Below are positions 49,067 to 60,987 of a stretch of 64,000 nt of DNA, piece after piece; the stretch's first letter is position 1, and every line of letters begins with the position of its first letter. The notes beneath the pieces were generated by a model. The model worked only from the letters and a program-made list of their open reading frames with translations, had not been told where the DNA came from and did not search any database. This DNA comes from Mycobacterium sp. (GTDB taxonomy: Bacteria; Actinomycetota; Actinomycetes; Mycobacteriales; Mycobacteriaceae). Made by a program: the position numbers and the translations under genes. Location of the stretch: the NCBI RefSeq assembly GCF_029961025.1, contig NZ_JASBVP010000006.1, forward strand, positions 1 through 64,000, read 5' to 3'.

Positions 49067-49238
49067 CGGACATCACGGGCTGTACCGCTATCCGGCACCT
49101 TTACGCCCGGTGGCCGGTTCGGCCTCACCGGTGGTCTCCGCCGCAAGGGGCCGGCCGAACCGGGGTGGCAACCGCCGGAAAATCAGAGAAGTCGGCGAAA
49201 GGGCCGCTCAAATCCCCAATTCGCCGGGCAAATACCCT

Positions 49239-49244
49239 TACCCT
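49239..49244 (+). promoter_or_regulatory. -10 box TACCCT for doxX, leaderless-type
   Basis: TACCCT lies 7 bases before GTG 49252 with no ribosome site, and is preceded by another TACCCT-like hexamer (ATACCCT). Confidence 0.5.
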
Positions 49245-49251
49245 GGCACGC

Positions 49252-50091
49252 GTGACCAGTCAATCGAATGACTCGGATTGGCGCCCGCCGGACGATTCCG
49301 GAGCGCAAACCCAGCTGCGACCAGCTTCAGCAAGCCTGGTCGACCCGGAAGACGACCTGCCATCGGCCGCCTATTCAGGCGATTTTGAGACCACTGCGAT
49401 CCCCCACTATGGCCCCGGCGGGCCCCTTGTCGCCGGCTCCCGGTACGGTCTGGCCGGTCCGCATGACGAGGTGTCATACGGGCGGCAGCGGCCCGGGGGG
49501 CGGCACTCGGCGGCCCCGCCGGACCAGATCGAGGCGGACGAGGACGACGAACGGGTGCGCGCCGCAGGCCGGCGCGGCACCCAGGACCTCGGTCTGCTGA
49601 TATTGCGGGTCGGCCTGGGGATAGTGCTGATCGCCCACGGGTTGCAAACGCTGTTCGGCTGGTGGGGCGGGCGGGGTCGGGCGGGCTTCACCCACTCGCT
49701 GACCGACGCGGGTTACCGGCATGCCGAGATCCTCAGCTATGTGGGTCCCGGCGGCGAGATCGGCGCCGGGGTCTTGCTGGTGCTGGGACTGGTCACCCCG
49801 CTGGCCGCCGCGGGGGCGCTGGCCTATCTGATCAACGAGCTGCTTGCCGGTGTCTCAACCCAGCCGCACTCGCGCTTCTCCTTCTTCCTTCCGCACGGGC
49901 ATGAATACGAGCTCACCCTTATCCTCGTGGCCATCGCCGTCGTATTGATCGGTCCCGGCCGCTATGGCTTCGACGCCGGTCGCGGCTGGGCCCGGCGACC
50001 ATTCATCGGATCGTTGGTGTCATTGCTCGGCGGGGTCGGCGCCGGCGTCGCGGTGTGGGTGCTGCTGAACGGGGCGAACCCGCTGGGCTGA
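49252..50091 (+). CDS. doxX: DoxX-family membrane protein (Rv3005c-like)
   Basis: A 279-residue protein, the length of M. tuberculosis DoxX (Rv3005c). An acidic, disordered N-terminal 110 residues precede four membrane helices (LGLLILRVGLGIVLIAHGLQ, IGAGVLLVLGLVTPLAAAG, LTLILVAIAVVLIGPGRYGF, LVSLLGGVGAGVAVWVLL). In M. tuberculosis this protein forms a membrane oxidoreductase complex with superoxide dismutase SodA and thiosulfate sulfurtransferase SseA that counters oxidative stress. GTG 49252 is supported by a leaderless-type promoter. Confidence 0.9.
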   Translation: MTSQSNDSDWRPPDDSGAQTQLRPASASLVDPEDDLPSAAYSGDFETTAIPHYGPGGPLVAGSRYGLAGPHDEVSYGRQRPGGRHSAAPPDQIEADEDDERVRAAGRRGTQDLGLLILRVGLGIVLIAHGLQTLFGWWGGRGRAGFTHSLTDAGYRHAEILSYVGPGGEIGAGVLLVLGLVTPLAAAGALAYLINELLAGVSTQPHSRFSFFLPHGHEYELTLILVAIAVVLIGPGRYGFDAGRGWARRPFIGSLVSLLGGVGAGVAVWVLLNGANPLG

Positions 50092-50103
50092 CATCCCGGC
50101 CCG

Positions 50104-50194
50104 GCGCCGCTGGGCGGCGCGCATCGTCGGCCGGCTGGGTTGGATGGCCGGTCTCCTCCTCGCGCCGCTGGGCGGCGCGCATCGTCGGCCGGCT
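50104..50194. repeat. Two exact 33-bp copies of the GCATCGTCG-type hairpin repeat
   Basis: Identical 33-base copies lie at 50104-50136 and 50162-50194 between the convergent doxX and cfp6 genes. Each starts GCGCCGCTGGGCGGCGC, a perfect 7-bp stem with a 3-base loop, followed by GCATCGTCGGCCGGCT. The position suggests a double bidirectional terminator. The second copy runs into the cfp6 stop codon. Confidence 0.7.
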
Positions 50195-50531
50195 AGCGAT
50201 ACGGGTTGGGTACCCGTCCCGCACTGGCCTCGGCCAACAGCGGCAGCGTCGCGAAGCTGACCGCGGGCAATCGCAACTCCCCGCCGTTTTTGAGCTGTGC
50301 TCGTGCCCACGAACCCTTGTGGAATCGCAGCCCGTCGATCTGCTCCCAGCGCACGGTCTGGCTGCCGAGCAGGGTGCGCACCGTTACTCCCTGAGCGTCG
50401 GCGACGGTGCGTAACCGGATGATCAACGCCGACAACACCACCGGGATGACAAGCAACGGCGCGGTCAGTGGCCAGGTCAGCACGGGTACGAGCAGTCCGA
50501 CGGTGGTGAATCCGACCGCCAAATGCGCCAT
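50193..50531 (-). CDS. cfp6: Low-molecular-weight antigen Cfp6, PH-domain membrane protein
   Basis: A 112-residue protein from ATG 50531, the same length as M. tuberculosis Cfp6. An AGGA site 8 bases upstream supports this start over GTG 50594. Two adjacent hydrophobic segments (AVGFTTVGLLVPVLTWPLTAP, LLVIPVVLSALIIRL) are followed by a bacterial PH domain with VRTLLGSQTVRWEQIDGLRF and a conserved end ASAGRVPNPYR. Function is unknown. The 3' end coincides with a duplicated hairpin repeat shared with convergent doxX. Confidence 0.87.
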   Translation of the reverse strand: MAHLAVGFTTVGLLVPVLTWPLTAPLLVIPVVLSALIIRLRTVADAQGVTVRTLLGSQTVRWEQIDGLRFHKGSWARAQLKNGGELRLPAVSFATLPLLAEASAGRVPNPYR

Positions 50532-50762
50532 CGGCGATATCCTGATCACCACGGGCCGCCCGGGGGCTGCTGCAGCCGAGGAATCCGAAGCCACCCCTGC
50601 ATCTTTTCACGGTTTTCGTTGGGATTTTCCTGACGGCTATCCGGGCAGGTGTGCTCCGGGCGGACCGGGCCATCCGGAGATCGTCGTGAGCACCCGGGGT
50701 TCGATCATCGGGCCGCGGGCCGCGTCACCGAGCGGGATTTGACGCCCGAGCCGTGCGGAGGC

Positions 50763-50892
50763 TACCGTCAAATTGTGCAAACCCGCGGGATGCCGGTAGT
50801 ACCTGGTCGGCGCGTTGGTGCTTGGCGCGGATAACGTTCCGGCAACAACGCGCAACCCTCGTGCAGCAAGCTGTGCTGGCGGGGGTTTTTTG
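50763..50892 (+). promoter_or_regulatory. ilvBNC attenuator: leaderless leader peptide plus terminator
   Basis: TACCGT at 50763-50768 is a -10 box 6 bases before GTG 50775. This opens a 19-residue ORF (50775-50834) containing MPVVPGRRV, with GTA-GTA and GTT valine codons. Downstream, AACCC at 50854-50858 and GGGTT, with inner CAGCA/TGCTG, form an imperfect hairpin followed by six T at 50886-50891. Valine-rich leader, hairpin and T tract before a branched-chain amino-acid operon indicate transcription attenuation. The rest of 50532-50958 shows no gene. Confidence 0.65.
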
Positions 50893-50958
50893 TTGCGTGC
50901 CCTTGCGCATTTGCCCGCAAGACCAGCAGAGTTAGGACAAAAGTACTAAGAGGACATC

Positions 50959-52841
50959 GTGAGCGCACCTACCACGAGGCCCCCGTTGGCTTCGAAGGAC
51001 AAGCCGCACACCGCCAACGGCGTTTCGGCCACCGCCGGATCTGCGGCGGAGCTTTCCGGTTCACATCCGAAAAGGATTGTGCCGCAGCAACTTACCGGAG
51101 CACAGTCGGTGGTGAGGTCGTTAGAGGAGCTGGGCGTCGGGGTGATCTTCGGGATCCCCGGCGGTGCGGTGCTACCGGTATATGATCCGCTGTTTGACTC
51201 GAAGAAGTTGCGGCACGTGCTGGTTCGCCATGAGCAAGGCGCTGGCCATGCCGCCAGCGGCTACGCGCATGCCACCGGCCGGGTCGGCGTCTGCGTGGCG
51301 ACGTCCGGTCCCGGCGCAACCAACCTGGTGACCCCGCTGGCCGACGCCCAGATGGATTCCATCCCGGTGGTCGCGATCACCGGGCAGGTCGGGCGTTCGC
51401 TGATCGGCACCGACGCCTTTCAGGAGGCCGACATCTCCGGCATCACCATGCCGATCACCAAGCACAACTTCCTGGTCCGCAGCGGCGACGAGATTCCGCG
51501 GGTGCTGGCCGAGGCGTTTCATATCGCGTCCACCGGACGCCCCGGTGCGGTGCTCGTGGACATCCCCAAGGACGTGTTGCAGGGCCCATGCGCGTTCAGC
51601 TGGCCACCGCGCCTGGATCTGCCCGGCTACAAGCCGACCATCAAACCGCACAACCGTCAGGTGCGTGAGGCCGCCAGGATGATCGCGGCCGCCCGTAAAC
51701 CGGTGCTCTACATCGGCGGGGGCGTCATCCGCGGCAACGCCACCGAGCAACTGCGGGATTTGGCCGAACTCACCGGCATCCCCGTCGTCACCACACTGAT
51801 GGCCCGTGGCGCGTTCCCGGACAGCCATCACCAGCACCTGGGCATGCCCGGCATGCACGGCACGGTGGCAGCGGTGGCGGCGTTGCAGCGCAGCGACCTG
51901 CTGATCGCGTTGGGTACCCGCTTCGACGACCGGGTGACCGGAAAACTCGACTCGTTTGCCCCCGAGGCCAAGGTCATCCACGCCGACATCGATCCCGCCG
52001 AGATCGGCAAGAACCGGCGTGCCGACGTTCCGATCGTGGGTGACGTCAAAGCCGTCATCACCGATCTCAGCGCGGCGCTGCGGCATCTCGGGGTGTCCGC
52101 CGGCACCCTCGACCTCGATGCCTGGTGGCAGTATTTACGCGGCGTGCAGGCGACCTACCCGCTGAGCTACGGGCCGCAAAGCGACGGCAGCCTGAGCCCG
52201 GAATACGTGATCTCCACGCTGGGCAAGATCGCGGGGCCGGACGCGGTGTACGTCGCCGGTGTCGGCCAGCACCAGATGTGGGCCGCGCAGTTCATCTCGT
52301 TTGAGAAGCCACGCACCTGGATCAACTCCGGCGGCCTGGGCACCATGGGTTTTGCCATCCCGGCGGCCATGGGCGCCAAGATCGGCCGGCCGGACGCCGA
52401 GGTATGGGCGGTCGACGGCGACGGCTGCTTTCAGATGACCAACCAGGAGCTGGCCACCTGCGCCGTCGAGGGCGTGCCGATCAAGGTGGCCGTGATCAAC
52501 AACGGCAGCCTGGGCATGGTGCGGCAATGGCAGTCGCTGTTTTACGCCGAACGCTATTCGCAGACCGACCTGGCCACCCACTCGCACCGCATCCCGGACT
52601 TCGTGAAGCTGGCCGAGGCGCTGGGCTGTGTGGGTTTGCGGTGCGAGCGTGAAGAAGACGTCGTCGGCGTGATCAACCATGCCCGGCGGATCAACGACCG
52701 CCCGGTGGTCATTGACTTCATCGTCGGCGCCGACGCTCAGGTGTGGCCAATGGTGGCCGCCGGCACCAGCAACGACGAGATCCAGGCCGCCCGCGGGATT
52801 CGCCCGCTGTTCGACGACGACGACAACGAAGGGCACGCCTG

Positions 52842-52842
<1 letters not shown>
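50959..52842 (+). CDS. ilvB: Acetolactate synthase large subunit
   Basis: A 627-residue ThDP-dependent enzyme (acetohydroxyacid synthase) that makes acetolactate and acetohydroxybutyrate, the first step of valine, leucine and isoleucine synthesis. The catalytic glutamate lies in [19 protein letters not shown], and [21 protein letters not shown] follows. The ThDP/Mg motif is [20 protein letters not shown]...NNGSLG near residue 490. The first 35 residues are an extra, low-complexity N-terminus. GTG 50959 follows AGAGGACATC. The stop overlaps ilvN as TGATG. Confidence 0.96.
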
Positions 52843-54375
<1,533 letters not shown>

Positions 54376-54588
54376 GCCGCGGAGACCTCCGGCGCGATTT
54401 CGCGGCCCGCACCGCGTCGCCGACGGGGACCGCCGCTGGGCTCTCCGGAATCTACTGTGGCGCAGCTTATTTCGGCGCGCTGTTACGCTCGCGTGAGCGC
54501 GTGTCGGTGTCACGGCCATGACGGACGATACCGGTGGCGGCGGGTAGTTGTGCCGTCGACGCAACGCAAGCCCGTTGGTTAGCCACGC

Positions 54589-54594
54589 TAGGGT
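54589..54594 (+). promoter_or_regulatory. -10 box TAGGGT, leaderless-type
   Basis: TAGGGT lies 6 bases before ATG 54601 of serA, with no ribosome site. The rest of the 225-base ilvC-serA gap holds no gene. Confidence 0.5.
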
Positions 54595-54600
54595 AGCGGT

Positions 54601-56187
54601 ATGAGTCTTCCCGTGGTCCTGATCGCCGACAAGCTGTCCGAATCGACCGTCGCCGCTCTGGGCGACGGGGTTGATGTCCGTTGGGTCAATGGCCCCGACC
54701 GGGAGAAACTCCTGGCCGCGGTGCCCGACGCCGACGCACTGCTGGTGCGGTCGGCGACCACCGTGGATGCCGAGGTGCTGGCCGCGGCACCCAAGCTGAA
54801 GATCGTCGCCCGGGCCGGTGTCGGACTCGACAATGTCGACGTCGACGCCGCCACCGAGCGCGGTGTGCTGGTCGTCAACGCCCCCACGTCGAATATCCAC
54901 AGCGCCGCCGAACACGCGATCGCGCTGCTGCTGGCCGCGGCCCGCCAGATCCCGGCCGCCGATGCCTCGTTGCGCGCTCACACCTGGAAGCGTTCGTCGT
55001 TCTCGGGTACCGAGGTCTTCGACAAGACCGTCGGCATTGTCGGGTTGGGGCGTATCGGGCAGTTGGTGGCCCAGCGGCTGGCCGCCTTCGGCGCCCACCT
55101 GGTCGCCTACGACCCATATGTGTCGCGGGCCCGGGCGGCGCAACTGGGAATCGAGCTGTTGTCGCTGGAGGAGCTGTTGTCGCGCTCCGATTTCATCTCG
55201 GTGCATTTACCCAAGACCCCCGAGACGGCGGGCCTGATCGACCGGGCGGCGCTGGCCAAGACCAAGCCGGGGGTCATTATCGTCAACGCCGCCCGCGGCG
55301 GCCTGGTGGACGAGCAGGCGTTGGCCGATGCGGTGACCAGTGGGCATGTCCGGGCCGCGGGTCTAGACGTGTTCGCCAAAGAGCCATGCACCGACAGCCC
55401 GCTGTTCGACCTGCCGCAGGTGGTCGTCACCCCGCACCTGGGTGCCTCGACCGCCGAGGCACAGGAGCGCGCCGGCACCGACGTGGCCGAAAGCGTGAAG
55501 CTGGCGCTGGCCGGGGAGTTCGTCCCGAACGCCGTCAACGTGGGTGCCGGGGTGGTCAGTGACGAGGTGCTGCCCTGGCTGGACCTGGTGCGCAAACTCG
55601 GGTTGCTGGTCGGGGTGCTGTCGGACCAACTGCCGACCTCGCTGGTGATCCAGGCGCGTGGCGAGCTGGCCTCCGAAGATGTCGAGGTGCTCCGGCTTTC
55701 GGCCCTGCGGGGCCTGTTTTCGGCGGTTATCGAGGAGCCCGTGACGTTCGTCAACGCGCCGGCGATCGCCGAGGAACGCGGGGTTTCCGCCGAGATCAGC
55801 ACGGTGACCGAGAGCCCTAATCATCGCAGTGTCGTCGACGTGCGCGCGGTGGCCGCCGACGGCTCGGTCGTCAACGTCGCGGGCGCGTTGTCCGGGCCGC
55901 AGCAGGTGCAGAAGATCGTGCAGATCAACGGGCGCAACTTCGATTTGCGCGCCGAGGGAATCAACTTGATCGTGCACTACATCGACCGGCCCGGAGCGCT
56001 GGGTAAGATCGGCACGCTGCTCGGTGCCGCCGGGGTGAACATCCACGCCGCTCAGCTCTCCGAGGACGCCGAGGGCCCGGGCGCGACGATAATGCTGCGG
56101 CTGGACCGCGAGGTGCCCGAGGACGTGCGGTCGGCGATCGCCGCGGCGGTCGACGCCTTCAAGCTCGAGGTGGTCGACCTGTCGTGA
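54601..56187 (+). CDS. serA: D-3-phosphoglycerate dehydrogenase
   Basis: A 528-residue long-type enzyme that starts serine synthesis by oxidising 3-phosphoglycerate. The nucleotide motif is VGIVGLGRIGQLVAQRL. Substrate and catalytic residues lie in NAARGGLVDEQALADAV and VVVTPHLGASTAEAQERA. An intervening domain of about 150 residues and a C-terminal ACT domain (LIVHYIDRPGALGKIGTLLGAAGVNIHAAQL) follow, as in M. tuberculosis SerA1, which serine inhibits. Its TGA stop overlaps the first GTGA of a MIRU-like repeat that joins it to leuB. serB2, at 797, completes the pathway. Confidence 0.96.
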   Translation: MSLPVVLIADKLSESTVAALGDGVDVRWVNGPDREKLLAAVPDADALLVRSATTVDAEVLAAAPKLKIVARAGVGLDNVDVDAATERGVLVVNAPTSNIHSAAEHAIALLLAAARQIPAADASLRAHTWKRSSFSGTEVFDKTVGIVGLGRIGQLVAQRLAAFGAHLVAYDPYVSRARAAQLGIELLSLEELLSRSDFISVHLPKTPETAGLIDRAALAKTKPGVIIVNAARGGLVDEQALADAVTSGHVRAAGLDVFAKEPCTDSPLFDLPQVVVTPHLGASTAEAQERAGTDVAESVKLALAGEFVPNAVNVGAGVVSDEVLPWLDLVRKLGLLVGVLSDQLPTSLVIQARGELASEDVEVLRLSALRGLFSAVIEEPVTFVNAPAIAEERGVSAEISTVTESPNHRSVVDVRAVAADGSVVNVAGALSGPQQVQKIVQINGRNFDLRAEGINLIVHYIDRPGALGKIGTLLGAAGVNIHAAQLSEDAEGPGATIMLRLDREVPEDVRSAIAAAVDAFKLEVVDLS

Positions 56188-56289
56188 ACCGCGCCGGCGA
56201 CGATGCAGAGCGAAGCGATGAGAAGGAGCGGCGCCAGTGAACCGCGCCGGCGACGATGCAGAGCGAAGCGATGAGAAGGAGCGGCGCCA
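56184..56289 (+). repeat. Two-copy 53-bp MIRU with overlapping mini-ORFs between serA and leuB
   Basis: Two identical 53-base units (56184-56236 and 56237-56289) each begin GTGAACCGCGCCGGCGACGA and carry GCAGAGCGAAGCGATGAGAA near the middle, the recognised mycobacterial MIRU theme. Each opens an 18-codon ORF whose TGA overlaps the next GTG: serA TGA/GTG 56184, mini-ORF 1 TGA/GTG 56237, mini-ORF 2 TGA/GTG 56290 (leuB). All junctions are GTGA, so the array keeps translation coupled however many copies are present. Copy number is likely to vary between strains. Confidence 0.88.
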
Positions 56290-57309
56290 GTGAAGTTGGC
56301 GATCATCGCCGGCGACGGGATCGGTCCCGAGGTGGTGGCCGAAGCCGTCAGGGTCCTGGACGCGGTCCTGCCCGGTGTGGAGAAGACCAACTACGACCTG
56401 GGCGCGCGGCGCTTTCACGCCACCGGTGAAGTGCTGCCGGACTCGGTTTTGGCCGAGTTGCGCGCCCACGACGCGATCCTGCTCGGCGCGATCGGCGATC
56501 CGTCGGTGCCGCCCGGCGTGCTGGAGCGGGGGCTGCTGCTGCGGTTGCGCTTCGAGTTGGACCACTACATCAACCTGCGGCCCGCCCGGCTGTACCCCGG
56601 GGTGGCCAGCCCGTTGACGCTGTCGCCCGGCAGCCGTGACATCGATCTCGTGGTGGTGCGCGAGGGCACCGAGGGCCCCTACACCGGCACCGGCGGCGCG
56701 ATTCGGGTCGGAACTCCCAACGAGGTCGCCACCGAGGTCAGCGTCAACACCGCGTTCGGCGTGCGTCGGGTGGTCTGGGACGCCTTTGAGCGCGCCCGCA
56801 ACCGGCGCAAACGGTTGACCCTGGTGCATAAAACCAACGTGCTGACCTTTGCGGGGGCGTTATGGTGGCGCACCGTGCAGCAGATCGCCGATCAGTACCC
56901 GGAGGTCGAGGTGAGCTACCAACACGTCGACGCCGCGACCATCCACCTGGTCACCGATCCCGGTCGCTTCGACGTGGTCGTCACCGACAACCTGTTCGGC
57001 GACATCATCACCGATCTGGCCGCGGCGGTGTGCGGCGGCATCGGCTTGGCCGCCAGCGGCAATATCGACGCCACCGGGGCCAATCCGTCGATGTTCGAGC
57101 CGGTGCACGGCAGCGCGCCCGATATCGCCGGACGGGGAGTCGCCGATCCGACCGCGGCGATCATGTCGGTGGCGCTGCTGCTCGCCCATGTCGGCGAAGA
57201 AGCCGCCGCCGCACGCGTGGACCGGGCCGTGGCGACCCATCTGGCCACCCGGGGCAACGATCGGTTGTCAACCCGGCAAATCGGTGATCGGATTCTCGCC
57301 GCGCTCTAG
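56290..57309 (+). CDS. leuB: 3-isopropylmalate dehydrogenase
   Basis: A 339-residue enzyme that oxidatively decarboxylates 3-isopropylmalate in leucine synthesis. It begins [22 protein letters not shown]. Substrate arginines lie in [21 protein letters not shown], and the catalytic and metal residues in [21 protein letters not shown] and [22 protein letters not shown], with the NAD loop [23 protein letters not shown] 56290 is reached from serA through two MIRU mini-ORFs, so its translation may depend on reinitiation. Its last 149 bases are overlapped antisense by the MFS gene. Confidence 0.95.
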   Translation: MKLAIIAGDGIGPEVVAEAVRVLDAVLPGVEKTNYDLGARRFHATGEVLPDSVLAELRAHDAILLGAIGDPSVPPGVLERGLLLRLRFELDHYINLRPARLYPGVASPLTLSPGSRDIDLVVVREGTEGPYTGTGGAIRVGTPNEVATEVSVNTAFGVRRVVWDAFERARNRRKRLTLVHKTNVLTFAGALWWRTVQQIADQYPEVEVSYQHVDAATIHLVTDPGRFDVVVTDNLFGDIITDLAAAVCGGIGLAASGNIDATGANPSMFEPVHGSAPDIAGRGVADPTAAIMSVALLLAHVGEEAAAARVDRAVATHLATRGNDRLSTRQIGDRILAAL

Positions 57310-58504
57310 CGTCAGCGTCCGGTCCCCGCGGTTCCGCGCTTACCGGCACCAACGGCACCGCCATGAGCGGGAATAGCCCACACACCGTGAATGCCAACGG
57401 GTATCCGAGCGCCGTGATCAGGGCACCAAACACCGGCGGTGTCAGACTTGCCGTCACCCGCTGGCCGGTGTTTTGGGCGCCTAGCGCGCGCCCGCTCCAA
57501 AACGGGCCCGCGTACTCGGGGATCGCGGTGGCCGCTAACCCGTTATCGGTCACCGCGATCACCGCCGCGGCGACCATCGCCGCCTCGGCGAAGGGCGTGT
57601 CCAGGTGGTCGTTAACCGCCAGCAGGAACATGGCCAGGCCGGCCATTACGGCGAGGGCGCGGATCGGGCGCATCCGCGAACCGACACGGTCCGACCATCG
57701 GCCGACCACAATGCGCGCCAGCGCGCCCAGCAGCTGGGCGAGGGTCACCAGCGCGCCGGCGGCGGCGACCGACCAGCGCTCGTCCTCGATCAGCCAGACC
57801 AGCATGAACGTTGCAGTTACCGCCTGCGGCACCATCAGCAGGGCGGACACCGCATGGATTCGCCACAACACCGCCGATCCCCGATAGGGGCTGGCGAGCT
57901 CGTCGTCGGTGGCGCTGGCCCGGGTTTTCCGCGGGGGGTCGACCACACCGACCGCGCAGGCCACCGCCGACACCGCGCACACGATCGCGGGAAACATCAA
58001 CGCCGCCGCGACCCCGCGTTCGGCCAGTTCGGGCATGATCGCCGCGCCCAGCGCGATGCCCAGCGGTTGCGCGGTCTGGCGGACGCCCATCGCCAGGCCA
58101 CGCTGGTGCGGCGGAAACCAACCGGTGACCAGCCGGCCGCTGGCGGTGTTACAGCTGGCGGCGGCCATGCCGCCGAAAAACAGCAATACCCCGACCGCGA
58201 CGAGCGGCCGCACCGACGCCGCGCCGTAGGCCGCCACCGCGGTCAGCGCCGAACCCACGGTGAGCACGATCCGCTCGCCCACACGATCCACCAGGTAACC
58301 CCAGCCGATCAGCGTGAAAACCATGCCGAAGCTGGGCATGGAAGACAACAGGCTGGCATTCGTGAGGGTGACGTCCCGCTCGGCTTGCAGCGCCGGGATC
58401 ACGAAGGCGACGCCATTGATGAAGACGAACGAGCACAGGGTTGCCGCCAGCGAAATCGCCACCATCGACCAGCGCGCGCCCATGCTGGTCGAGTCGGTCG
58501 GCAT
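57161..58504 (-). CDS. Major facilitator superfamily transporter (Rv2994-like)
   Basis: A 447-residue protein with about 12 membrane helices and the MFS motif region [21 protein letters not shown] between helices 2 and 3. The second half has [21 protein letters not shown]. The substrate is unknown; Rv2994 is an uncharacterised transporter at this locus. The membrane core ends at about residue 395 ([10 protein letters not shown]). The remaining tail of about 50 residues is arginine-rich and reads antisense through the last 149 bases of leuB, which suggests that the original stop was lost or bypassed. Confidence 0.82.
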   Translation of the reverse strand: MPTDSTSMGARWSMVAISLAATLCSFVFINGVAFVIPALQAERDVTLTNASLLSSMPSFGMVFTLIGWGYLVDRVGERIVLTVGSALTAVAAYGAASVRPLVAVGVLLFFGGMAAASCNTASGRLVTGWFPPHQRGLAMGVRQTAQPLGIALGAAIMPELAERGVAAALMFPAIVCAVSAVACAVGVVDPPRKTRASATDDELASPYRGSAVLWRIHAVSALLMVPQAVTATFMLVWLIEDERWSVAAAGALVTLAQLLGALARIVVGRWSDRVGSRMRPIRALAVMAGLAMFLLAVNDHLDTPFAEAAMVAAAVIAVTDNGLAATAIPEYAGPFWSGRALGAQNTGQRVTASLTPPVFGALITALGYPLAFTVCGLFPLMAVPLVPVSAEPRGPDADARARRESDHRFAGLTTDRCPGWPDGSPRPGPRVRRRLLRRHGRAAAPPT

Positions 58505-58584
58505 AGGTCCATGGTTTCACAGGTATCCCACCGACAGCCGTTACCGACCGCGAGCCGGCGCACCGCCCGGCACACCACCCCGTT

Positions 58585-58590
58585 TAGATT
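58585..58590 (+). promoter_or_regulatory. -10 box TAGATT, leaderless-type
   Basis: TAGATT lies 6 bases before GTG 58597 with no ribosome site, in the 92-base gap between divergent MFS and FAH-family genes. Confidence 0.5.
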
Positions 58591-58596
58591 GGTCGG

Positions 58597-59385
58597 GTGC
58601 GCCTTGGTCGAATCGCCAGCCCCGACGGGGTCGCCTTCGTCAGCGTCGAAGGTGAGCCGCACGACCCGGCCACGATGATCGCCCGGGAGATCGCAGAGCA
58701 CCCCTTCGGCACGCCGACCTTCACCGGGCGCTACTGGCCGCTGGCGGATGTGCGACTGCTGGCGCCGATGCTGGCCAGCAAGGTCATCTGCGTCGGCAAA
58801 AACTACCCCGCCCACATCGCCGAGATGGGCGGAGGTGCAGCAGCGACCGATCCGGTGATCTTCCTCAAGCCCAATACCGCGATCATCGGGCCGAATGTGC
58901 CGATTCGATTGCCCGCCAAGGCGTCACCGGTGCATTTCGAGGGCGAGTTGGCGGTGGTGATCAGCCGGCCGTGCAAGGACGTTGCGGCGGCCCGGGCCGG
59001 CGAGTACATCCTGGGCTACACCATCGCCAACGACGTGACGGCACGTGACCAGCAACAAGCCGACGGTCAATGGACCCGGGCCAAGGGCCACGACACCTTC
59101 TGCCCGGTCGGGCCGTGGATCGTCACCGATGTCGACCCGGCCGACCTCGAGCTTCGCACCGAGGTCAACGGGGACGTCAAACAGCACAGCCGAACCTCGC
59201 TGATGATTCACGACGTCGGCGCGATCGTGGAATGGGTCTCGACGGTGATGACACTGCTGCCGGGGGACCTCATCCTCACCGGGACACCCGACGGCGTCGG
59301 TCCCATCGAGCACGGCGACACCGTCAGCGTTACCGTTGAGGATATCGGAACCCTGACCAATCCTGTTGTGCGCAAAGGAATGTAG
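58597..59385 (+). CDS. Fumarylacetoacetate hydrolase (FAH) family protein (Rv2993c-like)
   Basis: A 262-residue protein. A short N-terminal domain precedes the FAH fold with [15 protein letters not shown], the metal ligands in [11 protein letters not shown] and [14 protein letters not shown], and [21 protein letters not shown]. Family members hydrolyse or isomerise acyl-pyruvates, often in aromatic catabolism (for example HpcE-like 2-hydroxyhepta-2,4-diene-1,7-dioate isomerase). The natural substrate is unknown. The stop TAG shares its G with the GTG of gltX, so translation of the two is coupled. Confidence 0.87.
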   Translation: MRLGRIASPDGVAFVSVEGEPHDPATMIAREIAEHPFGTPTFTGRYWPLADVRLLAPMLASKVICVGKNYPAHIAEMGGGAAATDPVIFLKPNTAIIGPNVPIRLPAKASPVHFEGELAVVISRPCKDVAAARAGEYILGYTIANDVTARDQQQADGQWTRAKGHDTFCPVGPWIVTDVDPADLELRTEVNGDVKQHSRTSLMIHDVGAIVEWVSTVMTLLPGDLILTGTPDGVGPIEHGDTVSVTVEDIGTLTNPVVRKGM

Positions 59386-60893
59386 TGACGTCAACAGTTA
59401 GCGTTCGGGTCCGGTTCTGCCCGTCGCCCACCGGGATTCCCCACGTCGGGCTGATCCGCACCGCGTTGTTCAACTGGGCCTACGCCCGGCATACCGGCGG
59501 TGTGTTCGTCTTCCGGGTGGAAGACACCGACCCCGGACGTGACAGCGAGGAAAGCTATTTAGCGCTGCTCGACGCGTTGCGTTGGTTGGGCCTGAACTGG
59601 GACGAAGGCCCGGAGGTGGGCGGGCCCTACGGACCGTATCGCCAGTCGCAGCGAAAAGACATCTACCGTGACGTGGTGGCGCGACTGCTCGCGGCGGGGG
59701 AGGCTTACCAGGCCTTCTCGACCCCCCAGGAGGTTGAGGCCCGCCATCGCGCGGCCGGCCGCAACCCCAAGCTGGGCTACGACAACTTCGACCGGGATCT
59801 GACGGCCGCGCAGCGCGCGGCCTACCTGGCGGAGGGTCGCACACCGGTGATCCGGCTGCGGATGCCCGACGACGACCTCAGTTGGACCGACCTGGTGCGC
59901 GGACGAATGACCTTTGCGGCCGGCAGCATCCCCGATTTCGCGCTCACCCGCGCCAGTGGAGATCCGCTGTACACGTTGGTTAACCCGGTCGACGACGCGC
60001 TGATGAAGATCACCCATGTGCTGCGCGGCGAGGATCTGCTGCCGTCGACACCGCGCCAGATCGCACTGTACCGGGCGTTGATGCGCATCGGGGTGGCGGA
60101 TCGGATTCCGGAATTCGCCCATTTGCCAACGGTGTTAGGAGAAGGCACCAAGAAGTTGTCGAAACGCGATCCGCAGTCGAATTTGTTTGTCCACCGCGAA
60201 CGGGGATTCATTCCCGAAGGACTGCTGAATTATCTTGCGCTGCTGGGGTGGTCGATAGCCGCTGACCGCGACGTGTTCAGCCTCGAGGAAATGGTGGCAG
60301 CGTTCGACGTCGCAGACGTCAACCCCAACCCCGCCCGGTTCGACCAGAAAAAGGCGGATGCCATCAACGCCGAGCACATTCGCCGGCTCGCCGCGGACGA
60401 CTTCACCGCCCGGCTGCGCGACTACTTCGATGCGCACGGGTATCACACCGGGCTGGACGACGTCGGGTTTGCGGCTGCGGCCCGGCTGGTCCAAACGCGC
60501 ATCGTCGTTCTGGGCGACGCGTGGCCGCTGCTGAAGTTCTTCAACGACGAGCACTACGCGATCGATCCCGAGGCCGCCGCCAAGGAACTGGGGCCGGACA
60601 CGGTGCCGGTGCTCGACGCCGCCGTCACGGCGCTGGAGGGGGTGGCCGACTGGACCGCGGCGCACATCGAGGGCGCCCTCAAAGCCGCGCTGCTCGAGCG
60701 GCTCGGGCTGAAGCCGCGCAGGGCCTTCGGCCCGATCCGGGTGGCCGTCACGGGGGCGTCCGTCAGCCCACCGCTGTTTGAGTCGCTGGAGCTGCTGGGT
60801 CGCGGGCGTAGCCTGCAGCGGTTGCGTGCCGCCCGACGGTTCGGCACCGGCCAGTCTTGCCGCGGTGAAGAGCGCGATGAGAATCTTTGGTAA
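59385..60893 (+). CDS. gltX: Glutamyl-tRNA synthetase
   Basis: A 502-residue class I, non-discriminating-type aminoacyl-tRNA synthetase. The HIGH-like motif is in [18 protein letters not shown] and the KMSKS-like motif in [11 protein letters not shown]. In mycobacteria it charges tRNA-Glu and also misacylates tRNA-Gln, which GatCAB then corrects. The last about 20 residues ([18 protein letters not shown]) look like an extension past the usual family end. tRNA-Gln and tRNA-Glu, its two substrates, lie immediately downstream. Confidence 0.95.
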   Translation: MTSTVSVRVRFCPSPTGIPHVGLIRTALFNWAYARHTGGVFVFRVEDTDPGRDSEESYLALLDALRWLGLNWDEGPEVGGPYGPYRQSQRKDIYRDVVARLLAAGEAYQAFSTPQEVEARHRAAGRNPKLGYDNFDRDLTAAQRAAYLAEGRTPVIRLRMPDDDLSWTDLVRGRMTFAAGSIPDFALTRASGDPLYTLVNPVDDALMKITHVLRGEDLLPSTPRQIALYRALMRIGVADRIPEFAHLPTVLGEGTKKLSKRDPQSNLFVHRERGFIPEGLLNYLALLGWSIAADRDVFSLEEMVAAFDVADVNPNPARFDQKKADAINAEHIRRLAADDFTARLRDYFDAHGYHTGLDDVGFAAAARLVQTRIVVLGDAWPLLKFFNDEHYAIDPEAAAKELGPDTVPVLDAAVTALEGVADWTAAHIEGALKAALLERLGLKPRRAFGPIRVAVTGASVSPPLFESLELLGRGRSLQRLRAARRFGTGQSCRGEERDENLW

Positions 60894-60987
60894 TCTGCAC
60901 CTCGGCCGAGGATCGCCGGCAGCAGCGGCCGCATGGCCGCCGGGAAGCCTGCTGAGTCCGCCGTGACCAGCGGGTTTCGCCAGCCAA

